Source: Capnocytophaga canis (GTDB lineage Bacteria > Bacteroidota > Bacteroidia > Flavobacteriales > Flavobacteriaceae). From it: a stretch of DNA of 35,234 nt. The stretch's first letter is position 1; each line of letters starts with the position of its first letter. The translations under genes were made by a program, and so were the position numbers. Shown one piece after another: positions 26,701-34,740 of the stretch. The DNA lies in the NCBI RefSeq assembly GCF_000827555.1, contig NZ_CDOI01000113.1, positions 1 to 35,234 on the forward strand, written 5' to 3'. Below the pieces are notes generated by a model that was given only the letters and a program-made list of their open reading frames with translations, was not told where the DNA came from and did no database searches.

Positions 26701-26940
26701 TTTGGATATTTTAAGCAGAAAAAAGTAATTTTTGATACAGAGAAAGAAAAAAGATAACATATTCTCTCCTTATTTTTAGGATTTAATTGTGTTATATAAA
26801 AAGGATATATTCAAACTTCCTGATGCTGTAAAGTTTATTGCCTCCTTCTTCGTATAACCTAAACATTGTAGAGTATGGACCCAAACAAAATTTACAAAAT
26901 TTCGTTTTTCTTATCATACGTTTAGGTAACGTTTTGAAAA
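26701..26940. other. Non-coding spacer
   Basis: AT-rich sequence between the terminator and the GH92 stop. I see no ORF, repeat or promoter of note. Confidence 0.6.
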
Positions 26941-29190
26941 TTAATACACTTTATTAACCTCAGGCAATTCATAACTACCAAGTCCAACATCATTAGGTAT
27001 ATTACTCATGTCAAACATAAGTTCACCACCTGCCATAATATCTTTATGACTGATGTACAGTTTTTTATAAGGTTTTCCATTCAAATAAATGGCTTTGATA
27101 TATTTATTTTCTTCTGAAAAATTAGTTGCTTTTATCTCAAAATATTTATTTTCAGCTACTTGTATTTTTGATTCTTGAAAATAAGGGGTACCAAAAAGAT
27201 ATACTCCTTGAGCAGGATTCACGGGATAAAACCCTAAGGAACTGAATACAAACCAAGCAGACATCTGTCCACAATCTTCATTACCACAATGCCCCGCAGG
27301 TTCGTTTTTGTATTGTGTTTTGAGTATTTGACGGATAATTTCCTGTGTTTTGGATGGTTTTTTAACGTAATTATACAAATACCCTACATGGTGGCTCGGC
27401 TCGTTGCCGTGAGCGTATTGTCCTATCATTCCGGTACTAAAAATTGGTAATTTGTCCTCAGGGAGTGGGTAATACGAAAACATCGAATCTAACTTCTGTT
27501 CAAAACGCTCTTCGCTACCTACACTTTTGATTAGCTCCGGAATATTTTGAGGCACAAACCAGAAATAATGCCAAGCATTACTTTCACAAAAATATGGTGT
27601 GTATTCTTTGGGTATAAAATCGCTTACGAATTTTCCTTTTTGGTCTTTAGGTCGAAGAAAAGTTGATTTTGGATCGTAGTGATTTTTCCAACTTTTTGCT
27701 CTTTTAGCAAATAATTCATAATCTTTACCTAAATCTTTTGCCAACATAGCAATACACCAATCATCGTAAGCATACTCCACTGTTTTTGAAACTGACCAAT
27801 TTTCATGATGACCATCGATAGGAACGTAACCATATTTTTTGTATAAATCAATCTGACGCTCATCAACCATCGCACTTTCATAACAAGCTTTATAAAGCAA
27901 TTCTTTATCCATTGGAAATCCTTTGAAGTAAGCATCAACGAGCACTGGTACGGCGTGATATCCTATCATCATATTAGTTTCATTTCCTTGCATCGACCAT
28001 ACGGGTAGTCTACCTGTTTCCTGATAATGAGCCAGTAATGATTGTATGAAATCATTCATTCTTTCAGTATGAATCATTGTAAAGAGAGGATGTGTCGCAC
28101 GAAATGTATCCCAAAGTGAAAAAGTATCGTATCGTTTATAATTATTCGCTTTCTGTACATTACCATCTGCCCCTTTATAGTTTCCGTTGGGGTCACTAAT
28201 TAGCGTAGGAGCTAGCATGGATTGATACATCATCGTGTAAAAAATTGTTTTCTTATTAATATCATCAGTTTCTATTTGTATTTTTCTCAACTGTTTTTCC
28301 CACTTCTGTTGAGCTTCAGAACGGTATTGATCAAAATCGAAATGGAATGCCTCGGCATTCATCGAGGCATAGGCTCCTGTAATATCGGCTGTAGAAAGAG
28401 CTGTTTTAATCACAATTTGTTCATCTTTTTCAGTTGAATAATGCAACTCTATACGCGTATTTTTCCCTTTTGTTGGATTTTCAACCTCTTTTTCATCATT
28501 AAAAAGGATATACTTTGAAAAAGGCTTAGAAAACTGCATTACGAAATAAATACGTTGGTCTTTTGCCCAACCAGTAGATTTTCTATAACCCTCTATTATT
28601 GAATCATTTACTACATTAATATGTGTATCGGTAGGAGCATCCCAATTCATTGCAAAACCTAAATCTATGGTAATTTTAGTATTTTTATCTTTTGGAAAAG
28701 TATACCGGTGGATGCCTACTCTTTCTGTAGAAGTAAGTTCTGCTTTGATTCCAAAACTTTGTAAATCAACGGTATAATATCCTGCTGTGGCATATTCCTG
28801 TTGATGGCTAAATTTAGAAAAAGGTTTGTAGGAATTTTCAGCAATACGCTCGTCGAAGCGACTATTCGTAGGCATCACTAAGATATCATACAAGTCACCC
28901 GCTCCTGTTCCAGAAAGATGCGTATGAGAAAATCCTGTAATAATACTATCTTGATAGAAATACCCTGCAATTCTATCCCAACCTGGAATTCCTATATCGG
29001 GACTAAGTTGCACCATTCCAAAAGGTACAGTAGCCCCAGGATAAGTATTTCCTGGGCCATCTGTCCCAATGAATGGATTTACAAAATCAGTAAGATGTTG
29101 GTAATTAATATTTTGCTCTTGAGAAATAGGTTTGTTATCACACGAATAAAAGCACAGCAATACCAAAAACAATAAATAGCTATTTTTCAT
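26941..29190 (-). CDS. GH92 family alpha-mannosidase lipoprotein
   Basis: GH92 enzymes are Ca2+-dependent exo-alpha-mannosidases that trim host or fungal mannose glycans. The 749-residue product is a lipoprotein: SYLLFLVLLCFYSC, lipid on Cys17. It then has the N-terminal beta-sandwich (VNPFIGTDGPGNTYPGATVPFGMVQLSPD near 37-65, GFSHTHLSGTGAGDLYDILVMP near 85-110) and the catalytic (alpha/alpha)6 barrel. The acid Glu appears in SVSKTVEYAYDDWCIA and the base Asp in GHCGNEDCGQMSAWFVFSSLGFYPV. No SusC/SusD genes are adjacent, so it is not part of a visible polysaccharide-utilisation locus. Its promoter has a perfect TATCTTTG. Linkage specificity (1,2, 1,3 or 1,4) is not decided. Confidence 0.93.
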   Translation of the reverse strand: MKNSYLLFLVLLCFYSCDNKPISQEQNINYQHLTDFVNPFIGTDGPGNTYPGATVPFGMVQLSPDIGIPGWDRIAGYFYQDSIITGFSHTHLSGTGAGDLYDILVMPTNSRFDERIAENSYKPFSKFSHQQEYATAGYYTVDLQSFGIKAELTSTERVGIHRYTFPKDKNTKITIDLGFAMNWDAPTDTHINVVNDSIIEGYRKSTGWAKDQRIYFVMQFSKPFSKYILFNDEKEVENPTKGKNTRIELHYSTEKDEQIVIKTALSTADITGAYASMNAEAFHFDFDQYRSEAQQKWEKQLRKIQIETDDINKKTIFYTMMYQSMLAPTLISDPNGNYKGADGNVQKANNYKRYDTFSLWDTFRATHPLFTMIHTERMNDFIQSLLAHYQETGRLPVWSMQGNETNMMIGYHAVPVLVDAYFKGFPMDKELLYKACYESAMVDERQIDLYKKYGYVPIDGHHENWSVSKTVEYAYDDWCIAMLAKDLGKDYELFAKRAKSWKNHYDPKSTFLRPKDQKGKFVSDFIPKEYTPYFCESNAWHYFWFVPQNIPELIKSVGSEERFEQKLDSMFSYYPLPEDKLPIFSTGMIGQYAHGNEPSHHVGYLYNYVKKPSKTQEIIRQILKTQYKNEPAGHCGNEDCGQMSAWFVFSSLGFYPVNPAQGVYLFGTPYFQESKIQVAENKYFEIKATNFSEENKYIKAIYLNGKPYKKLYISHKDIMAGGELMFDMSNIPNDVGLGSYELPEVNKVY

Positions 29191-29213
29191 ATATTCAAAA
29201 TCTTGTTTACCGC

Positions 29214-29221
29214 CAAAGATA
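29214..29221 (-). promoter_or_regulatory. -7 element of the GH92 gene
   Basis: TATCTTTG on the minus strand, 23 bp before the ATG at 29190. There is no clear TTG at -33. Confidence 0.45.
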
Positions 29222-29328
29222 CAAAATTTATTGAATTTTTGAGTTTAAAAAGTTTAAAATTACCATAAATAGTTCAACAAAGTTGTTATACTTTTCACCC
29301 ATAAAGCTAAAATTTTCAATTAGTTCTG

Positions 29329-29336
29329 TATATTTG
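29329..29336 (+). promoter_or_regulatory. -7 element of the endonuclease III gene
   Basis: TATATTTG on the plus strand, 17 bp before the ATG at 29354. There is no clear TTG at -33. Confidence 0.45.
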
Positions 29337-29353
29337 CAAAAATAATATTCAAA

Positions 29354-29992
29354 ATGAAAAAAACTGAAAAAGTGGCTTTTGTTATCGACACATTGGAGGA
29401 AATATATCCGAAGGTTTCGATTCCTCTTGACCATAAAGATCCTTATACGCTACTAATTGCTGTGTTGCTTTCGGCTCAAAGCACAGATGCTCGTGTGAAT
29501 ACAATCACTCCCCTACTCTTCCAAAAAGCTGATAATCCGTATGATATGATAAAACTTTCGGTAGAAGAAATACGTGAAATTATCAAACCTGTGGGATTAT
29601 CTCCTGCAAAATCAAAAGGAATTTATGAACTTTCACATATTCTGATTGATAAACATAATGGTGAAGTCCCTCAGAATTTTGAAGATCTGGAAGCCTTACC
29701 CGCAGTGGGGCATAAAACCGCCAGTGTGGTCATGTCTCAAGCCTTCGGAGTCCCTGCATTCCCTGTGGATACACATATTCATAGACTTATGTATCGATGG
29801 GGACTTTCGAACGGAAAAAATGTCACACAGACGGAAAAAGATGCAAAACGCTTATTCCCTGAAGAAAAATGGAATAAATTGCATATACAAATCATTCTAT
29901 ACGGAAGAGAATATAGTCCTGCTCGAGGATGGAATATTGAAAAAGATATTATCACGAAAACTATTGGACGAAAAAGTTTGTTTCCAAAGTAA
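29354..29992 (+). CDS. nth: Endonuclease III (DNA glycosylase/AP lyase), without iron-sulfur cluster
   Basis: Nth removes oxidised pyrimidines and cuts at abasic sites. The 212-residue protein keeps the helix-hairpin-helix LEALPAVGHKTASVV with catalytic Lys121 and the catalytic Asp139 in FPVDTHIHR. The usual C-terminal CX6CX2CX5C cluster-binding loop is replaced by YGREYSPARGWNIEKDIITKTIGRK, and the whole protein contains no cysteine. It therefore cannot bind a [4Fe-4S] cluster through cysteines. I believe cluster-less Nth is seen in other flavobacteria, but cannot verify it. The M14 peptidase gene starts 12 bp after the stop and is probably co-transcribed. Confidence 0.93.
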   Translation: MKKTEKVAFVIDTLEEIYPKVSIPLDHKDPYTLLIAVLLSAQSTDARVNTITPLLFQKADNPYDMIKLSVEEIREIIKPVGLSPAKSKGIYELSHILIDKHNGEVPQNFEDLEALPAVGHKTASVVMSQAFGVPAFPVDTHIHRLMYRWGLSNGKNVTQTEKDAKRLFPEEKWNKLHIQIILYGREYSPARGWNIEKDIITKTIGRKSLFPK

Positions 29993-30004
29993 AAGATTAA
30001 ACTC

Positions 30005-31546
30005 ATGTCATTAAAACCCGCTACTAAATATATTTTCATAGCCATATTTCTGGAGTTTTATTTCGCTTTTTTGACCTTGTTTGCTTTTGGAATACGATCA
30101 TTAGACAATCAATTGATCCTTCCTATATTCATAGCGATTGTAACTACGTATTGGGTTGGATATCAATTAGGAGAAAAGTTTCCATGGGAGAGATACGATT
30201 CCATACGTATCCTTTTCGGAATCGTTTTTCAGTTTTTGCTATTGCTAACAATGCTACTTGCGGGGTGGTTATGCTTAGTAATAGTCTCAGTTTTCGATAG
30301 AACATTGGACACTAACGATGTATTAACTGCTATTTTACTCTTAATAATAGGAACATTCATTTTTGGAGGCATTCAGACATTTGTCATAGGGCTATGGCTT
30401 GGTTATAAATTAAATACAATCGAGAAAATAGGAGAATTAACTTTTGTAAACAATCTACAAATGGAATATACAAACTACAAAGAACCGAAACTTTTTGGAC
30501 GTTACATCACTTCATCAATGATTAAGCCTTTATTAGAAAAACATACCTTTGAAAACAAAATATTGTTAGGAAAATCAGTGCAAGGAAATTCTATTTCATT
30601 ATATCAAAAAGGAAACGGAAGAACGAAAATTTTGATATGGTCACAAATGCATGGCAATGAATCCACTACGACTAAGGCTTTGTTTGATGTGTTGAACTAT
30701 ATGACACAAAACCCTTCAGAATTGGAAAATATCAGCATGTTTTTTATCCCGATATTAAATCCCGATGGAGCTGAAGTTTACAATCGGATGAATGCCAATG
30801 AAATTGATTTGAATCGGGATGCTTACGATTTGTCTCAACCCGAAAGCCAGTGCCTTAGAAAAGCATATAAATTGGTACAGCCCGATTTTTGTTTCAATTT
30901 ACACGATCAACGTACTATTTTCAGTGCAGGGAAAACTCAAAATCCCGCAACGGTCTCATTCTTAGCACCTTCTTACAACGGAGCTCGTGAAATAAACCAT
31001 ACTCGCAAAAAAGCAATGGAGGTTATCGGAGTAATGAATGCTATGTTACAGACAAAAATTCCAAACCAAGTAGGACGCTTTGACGATAGCTTTAATCTCA
31101 ATTGCACAGGAGATATGTATACTTCCTTAGGAACCCCTACAATACTCTTTGAATCAGGACATTACCAAAATGATTATGCACGAGAACAAACTCGAAAATA
31201 CATCTCACTATCCATACTCGAAGCCTTGGCATATATCAACCAAAATGAAGTTACCGGAAAATATTATAAACCATATTTCACAATTCCTGAAAATGATAAA
31301 CTTTTCTTTGATATTTTAATACGTGATGATTTTTACGGAGATAATAACCATATTGGAATTTTATTTAAGGAAACTCTGAAAAACAACGAAATTCATTTCG
31401 AACCTTACATTGCTATGATTGAAGATTTATCAAATCATTACGGACATCAAGAACGAAAATTATCCGATTTCTTCACAAAACCCATTTCTAAAAAAGATAT
31501 AGAAAAAGAATTGAATTTACGTGATTTTGGTTTTAAAATTGCATAA
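30005..31546 (+). CDS. Membrane-anchored M14 family zinc carboxypeptidase
   Basis: The 513-residue protein joins two parts. Residues 1-140 form a membrane module of about four helices (FIAIFLEFYFAFLTLFAFGI, LILPIFIAIVTTYWVGYQLG, FGIVFQFLLLLTMLLAGWLC, LLLIIGTFIFGGIQTFVIGL). From about 155 it is an M14 carboxypeptidase: zinc ligands His216 and Glu219 (MHGNES) and His300 (FNLHDQ), NPDGAEVYNRMNANEIDLNRD, and the catalytic Glu383 in LFESGH. Stand-alone flavobacterial homologues, as I recall, start at the equivalent of MEYTNYKEPKLFGRYIT, which here is an internal Met153 at base 30461. It may be a gene fusion. A murein-peptide or general peptide substrate is possible. Confidence 0.85.
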   Translation: MSLKPATKYIFIAIFLEFYFAFLTLFAFGIRSLDNQLILPIFIAIVTTYWVGYQLGEKFPWERYDSIRILFGIVFQFLLLLTMLLAGWLCLVIVSVFDRTLDTNDVLTAILLLIIGTFIFGGIQTFVIGLWLGYKLNTIEKIGELTFVNNLQMEYTNYKEPKLFGRYITSSMIKPLLEKHTFENKILLGKSVQGNSISLYQKGNGRTKILIWSQMHGNESTTTKALFDVLNYMTQNPSELENISMFFIPILNPDGAEVYNRMNANEIDLNRDAYDLSQPESQCLRKAYKLVQPDFCFNLHDQRTIFSAGKTQNPATVSFLAPSYNGAREINHTRKKAMEVIGVMNAMLQTKIPNQVGRFDDSFNLNCTGDMYTSLGTPTILFESGHYQNDYAREQTRKYISLSILEALAYINQNEVTGKYYKPYFTIPENDKLFFDILIRDDFYGDNNHIGILFKETLKNNEIHFEPYIAMIEDLSNHYGHQERKLSDFFTKPISKKDIEKELNLRDFGFKIA

Positions 31547-31578
31547 ATAAATTTTATATGAAAAAAAATTGCTATATA

Positions 31579-31610
31579 TTTTGAGAATATGAAAAAAAAT
31601 ATTTATTTTG
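31579..31610 (+). promoter_or_regulatory. Promoter of the Lrp/AsnC regulator gene
   Basis: TTTTG at 31579-31583, 19 bp, TTATTTTG at 31603-31610 (one mismatch to TAnnTTTG). The leader is about 20 bases. Confidence 0.45.
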
Positions 31611-31635
31611 CGGGTGAAATTAATTTATAATACAA

Positions 31636-32115
31636 ATGGGCAGATTTAAGTTAGATGAAATAGACCACCAAATTTTAGATATGTTAATTGAAAATACGCG
31701 AACTCCTTTCACTGATATCGCTAAAAAGTTAGATATCTCCGCAGGAACAGTTCACGTACGTGTACGTAAAATGGAGGAAACAGGACTCATTAAAGGCTCT
31801 ACTTTAACTGTTGATTATGATAGACTTGGGTATACGTTTGTCTCCTACATCGGTATTTATCTGGAAAAAAATCATCAAACACAATTCGTCTTGGAACGAT
31901 TGGAAAAAATACCTTATGTAACCGTAGCTCACGTAACCACCGGAAAATACAACCTTTTTTGTAAGATTCGCACCAGAGATCCAAAACACACCAAAGAGGT
32001 TATCTATATGATTGATGAAATTGAAGGAGTAGCTCGTACTGAGAGCATGATTTCCTTGGAGGAAGTTATCAACGACAAGAGACGTTTAATGCATGCAGTA
32101 TTTAAAGAACTATAA
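31636..32115 (+). CDS. Lrp/AsnC family transcriptional regulator
   Basis: The 159-residue protein has an N-terminal winged helix-turn-helix (about 5-55: LDEIDHQILDMLIENTRTPFTDIAKKLDISAGTVHVRVRKMEETGLIKG). A C-terminal RAM/AsnC ligand-binding domain follows (about 68-150: FVSYIGIYLE, VTVAHVTTGKYNLFCKIRTRD, IEGVARTESMISLEEV). Such proteins form octamers and sense amino acids. It faces ilvA tail to tail across a strong bidirectional terminator, so regulation of the ilv genes is plausible but not shown; no operator is visible. It is probably monocistronic. Confidence 0.93.
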   Translation: MGRFKLDEIDHQILDMLIENTRTPFTDIAKKLDISAGTVHVRVRKMEETGLIKGSTLTVDYDRLGYTFVSYIGIYLEKNHQTQFVLERLEKIPYVTVAHVTTGKYNLFCKIRTRDPKHTKEVIYMIDEIEGVARTESMISLEEVINDKRRLMHAVFKEL

Positions 32116-32163
32116 AATTTGAAATCAAAAATCCTTTTGTTATTAACTTCAAAAGGTTATTTA

Positions 32164-32209
32164 TAAAATCCCCGAATTTTGCTTCAAAAATCAAAATTCG
32201 GGGATTTTA
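32164..32209. terminator. Bidirectional terminator between lrp-like gene and ilvA
   Basis: TAAAATCCCCGAATTTTG and CAAAATTCGGGGATTTTA form a perfect 18-bp stem around a 10-base loop. The symmetrical A/T arms can work in both directions. Confidence 0.9.
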
Positions 32210-32243
32210 AGTTTAACAACGCTAAATATACGTATTAACTATA

Positions 32244-33503
32244 TCACACTAAAAACTGAAATAAATCGGGTTTGTTGTTTAGGTAATCTCCATAGAAGTT
32301 GCGTTGTTTCATCCGGTCGATAAGTGGTTGAAGGTCAGCTTCATTTTTAAGTTCGATGCCTACTACGGCAGGTCCGTTTTCGCGATTGTGCTTTTTGGAG
32401 TATTCAAAATAGGTAATATCATCTGTTTTTCCGAGTATTTCAACCACAAATTCTTTCAATGCACCGGCACGTTGCGGAAATCGAACGATGAAATAATGCT
32501 TTAAATTGGCATAAAGCAAGGCACGTTCCTTAATTTCTGCCGTTCGGGTGATGTCATTATTGCTTCCGCTGATAACACAAACCACTTTTTTACCCTTAAT
32601 TTTTTCTTTATAGAAATCCAGAGCGGAAATTGATAACGCCCCTGCAGGTTCCACTACAATAGCATCGCGGTTGTACAGATCCAAGATGGTTTGACATACT
32701 TTTCCCTCGGGTACAAGCACAACATCATCTAAAAATCGGTTACAGATTTCAAAATTTAAACTGCCCACTTTCTTTACCGAAGCACCATCTACAAACTTGT
32801 CAATTTCAGTGAGTTCCACAGGTTTTCCTGCTTTCAACGCTTCTTTCATTGAGGGGGCACCTAAGGGTTCAACTCCAATGATTTTCGTTTGTGGAGAAAG
32901 CGTTTTAAATACGGAAGAAAGCCCTGCTGAAAGTCCGCCACCACCTATGGGAACAAACACATAATCAATCGGTTCGTTAGCTTGGTCGAGAATTTCTAGC
33001 CCAATAGTGGCTTGTCCTTCAATGACTTTTTCATCGTCAAAAGGAGGGACGAACGTTTTTGCGTTTTCTGTTGCAAATTTTATTGCGGCATTGTTGGAAT
33101 CATCAAAAGTATCGCCTTCCAAAACTATGGTAACGTTCTCTCCGCCAAACATTTGTACTTGTTCAATTTTTTGTTGTGGAGTAGTTACAGGCATATAAAT
33201 ATCACCTTTGATATTTAATATTTGGCAAGAAAGTGCCACACCTTGTGCGTGATTTCCGGCACTCGCACAGACGATTCCTTGTTGTTTGTCTTGCTCGGAA
33301 AGGGAGCTGATTTTGTTGTACGCTCCTCGTATTTTATAAGAACGTACTTGTTGTAAATCTTCTCTTTTAAAATAAATTTCAGCTCCGAATAAATTGCTTA
33401 ATCGCACACTTTTTGAAAGCGGTGTGGTATTTATCACAGATTTTATCCGTAGCATTGCTTTTTGTACTTCTTGAACTTGTGGTATGTATGTTGTTACTTC
33501 CAT
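32244..33503 (-). CDS. ilvA: Threonine dehydratase (threonine ammonia-lyase)
   Basis: IlvA deaminates threonine to 2-oxobutanoate, the first step of isoleucine synthesis. The 419-residue protein has PLP Lys57 in SYKIRGAYNK, the phosphate-binding GGGGLSAGLSSVFK, and SAGNHAQGVA contacting substrate. One ACT-like C-terminal domain (about 335-419, HYFIVRFPQRAGALKEFV) marks the shorter, single-ACT biosynthetic type. Feedback control by isoleucine is therefore expected, though with one rather than two effector domains. It is on the same strand as ilvC, which normally would directly precede it; here about 1.28 kb of foreign-looking DNA separates them. I see no TAnnTTTG within 100 bp upstream. Confidence 0.94.
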   Translation of the reverse strand: MEVTTYIPQVQEVQKAMLRIKSVINTTPLSKSVRLSNLFGAEIYFKREDLQQVRSYKIRGAYNKISSLSEQDKQQGIVCASAGNHAQGVALSCQILNIKGDIYMPVTTPQQKIEQVQMFGGENVTIVLEGDTFDDSNNAAIKFATENAKTFVPPFDDEKVIEGQATIGLEILDQANEPIDYVFVPIGGGGLSAGLSSVFKTLSPQTKIIGVEPLGAPSMKEALKAGKPVELTEIDKFVDGASVKKVGSLNFEICNRFLDDVVLVPEGKVCQTILDLYNRDAIVVEPAGALSISALDFYKEKIKGKKVVCVISGSNNDITRTAEIKERALLYANLKHYFIVRFPQRAGALKEFVVEILGKTDDITYFEYSKKHNRENGPAVVGIELKNEADLQPLIDRMKQRNFYGDYLNNKPDLFQFLV

Positions 33504-33593
33504 ATTTTTTTGATAAAATTGATTTTTTTTAATTTATTACTTAGATATATTGTATTTGCGTTAATATTCTGATTTATAGTTATTTTTATAAAG

Positions 33594-33616
33594 TTCCATT
33601 GGTATTAGAGACAAAG
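33594..33616. repeat. Dispersed 23-bp repeat, copy 2
   Basis: Matches 12243-12265 at 19 of 23 positions, all differences being transitions. It lies in the non-coding part of the ilvC-ilvA interval. Confidence 0.55.
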
Positions 33617-33704
33617 CGTAAAAAAGTCAGAATGGAGTGTAGAAAAAATCTATTGTTCGAAGCAACCTTAGGGAGCTAATTTGGAGATTTTTAAAGGAGA
33701 GGCT

Positions 33705-33770
33705 TTTTTATCAAGATTTTTTGGGTTTACTCCAAAAATTCTTGGCTTTGTTTGCCATCAATAGAGGTGG
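33705..33770. repeat. Direct repeat flanking the toxin-immunity module, copy A
   Basis: About 66 bp that aligns with 34669-34735 at roughly 87% identity with two 1-base indels. Read on the minus strand both copies encode IDGKQSQxFLE followed by a stop or a glutamine-threonine-stop. Confidence 0.75.
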
Positions 33771-33855
33771 CTACGTGAAATTCATTGGCTTGTATGTCGT
33801 TTATGCTTTTGTAAACCAGCTCAAAACCATATTTGTCGATAATGACAACTAAGTT
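33727..33855 (-). pseudogene. Fragment of an unrecognised coding sequence, lacking a start
   Basis: An open stretch of 42 codons between a TGA and the TAA at 33727-33729 reads NLVVIIDKYGFELVYKSIND, then IQANEFHVATSIDGKQSQEF and LE. It looks coding (mixed, non-low-complexity composition) but has no start codon and overlaps the end of the upstream small gene by 7 bp. Its last 11 residues recur in the copy at 34670-34735. I do not recognise the family. It is most simply the tail of a gene whose front has been replaced by the toxin-immunity insert. Confidence 0.55.
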
Positions 33856-34196
33856 TCAAATTGTTTATGTATATCTTCAATTATACTCCAATCGACATTT
33901 TCATATTGTTCTCCTTCTTCTATTAATTTAAATTGTCCCTGTTCAAAGTTTAAATCATCTTTTCCATATTTATTGATATAGTCGAATTTCATTTTTGAAT
34001 ACCAAAAATATTTATTGTAATAAATATTTAAAGTATTTATTTCGTTAAAAAGTTCACTATAATACTTTAACAGAATAAAATTATCTAATGACTTTTTAAT
34101 CAAATTATCTTTAATTAAATCTTTATTTATAGACCACCTGTCATAATCTATTAGACTATAATATTTTTCAAAAAGATTATCTTCTATTTTTTTCAT
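33849..34196 (-). CDS. Small acidic protein, probable immunity partner
   Basis: The 115-residue protein is not a family I recognise. It is rich in Tyr, Asn, Ile, Asp and Glu, has no signal peptide or membrane segment, and contains WSIIEDIHKQFET at its end. Three points suggest an immunity protein. Its ATG overlaps the TGA of the upstream toxin-like frame (ATGA at 34193-34196). Its size and acidity fit. Its codon use, with many AAT, ATA and TTA codons, is more AT-rich than the ilv genes on either side, which suggests transfer. Binding to the toxin-like domain is inference. The gene itself looks intact even though the toxin frame is broken. Confidence 0.6.
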   Translation of the reverse strand: MKKIEDNLFEKYYSLIDYDRWSINKDLIKDNLIKKSLDNFILLKYYSELFNEINTLNIYYNKYFWYSKMKFDYINKYGKDDLNFEQGQFKLIEEGEQYENVDWSIIEDIHKQFET

Positions 34197-34680
34197 TCTA
34201 CTAAATATTTTACTATTATATCTATTTTATTTTCATTAAAAAACCTTTGTAGATGTTCTTTTGCGATTTCATCTGAAACTAACCATTCGACTTTTAAACC
34301 ATTTTGCTGAGCTGTTGTTAATTGTGTCCTTGCTTCTTTTAAAATATTTTGTCTTAAAAACTCAGGTTTATCATAAATCCTATAAATAGAGTTTTTAGGC
34401 ACCAATACGCATTTACCATCTTGCAACATATTTTCTGATATATTTTCAAATTGGACAAAACGATTTTCAGTTGAATTCCATAAATAAAAGCTCTCATCAT
34501 TAGGGTTTATTTTTAATTCATATACCTCTACTCTTGGATTAGACTGCTTTATTCTTTTTCCAAAGTATCCTTTTTCAAAAGGATGAGTATCGATATCTAT
34601 AGCCTCACCTTATTTTTGTGGTATATTTTTTCGCCTTCACCAACTCGTCCACCTGCTTTTCAATGACATTTTTATCAAGA
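34193..34680 (-). pseudogene. Damaged polymorphic-toxin C-terminal domain
   Basis: On the minus strand an open frame of 138 codons runs from just after a TAA (34612-34610) to the TGA at 34193. It has no ATG until 34429, although clear coding sequence lies before it (GEAIDIDTHPFEKGYFGKRI, then QSNPRVEVYELKINPNDESF). Upstream, a second frame, one base off, reads KAGGRVGEGEKIYHKN and would join it if one base were restored near 34610. The end (NILKEARTQLTTAQQNGLKV, then EWLVSDEIAKEHLQRFFNEN) resembles, from memory, restriction-endonuclease-fold toxin domains (Tox-REase-5-like) at the tips of polymorphic toxins. Delivery domains are missing. The assignment is tentative; the frameshift is seen directly. 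Confidence 0.55.
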
Positions 34681-34740
34681 TATTTTTAGGTTTGCTCCAA
34701 AAACGCTTGACTTTGTTTGCCATCAATCAAAGTGGTATCT
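34605..34740 (-). pseudogene. Second fragment of the repeated coding tail
   Basis: Minus strand: TTLIDGKQSQAFLEQT, a TAA stop at 34688-34686, then in the same frame KYLDKNVIEKQVDELVKAKK and YTTKIR before a TGA. The first part matches the tail of the 33727-33855 fragment; the second part extends it further. It begins about 40 bases after the ilvC stop and shares its last part, in another frame, with the start of the toxin-like sequence. Both look like relics of one ancestral gene or pre-toxin region. Confidence 0.5.
34669..34735. repeat. Direct repeat flanking the toxin-immunity module, copy B
   Basis: Partner of 33705-33770, in the same orientation, 964 bp away start to start. Confidence 0.75.

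Noticed and set aside
29646-30014. 122-codon frame overlapping the end of nth
   Set aside because: Out of frame with nth, crosses into the M14 gene, and shows no conserved motif; nth covers it with clear catalytic residues.
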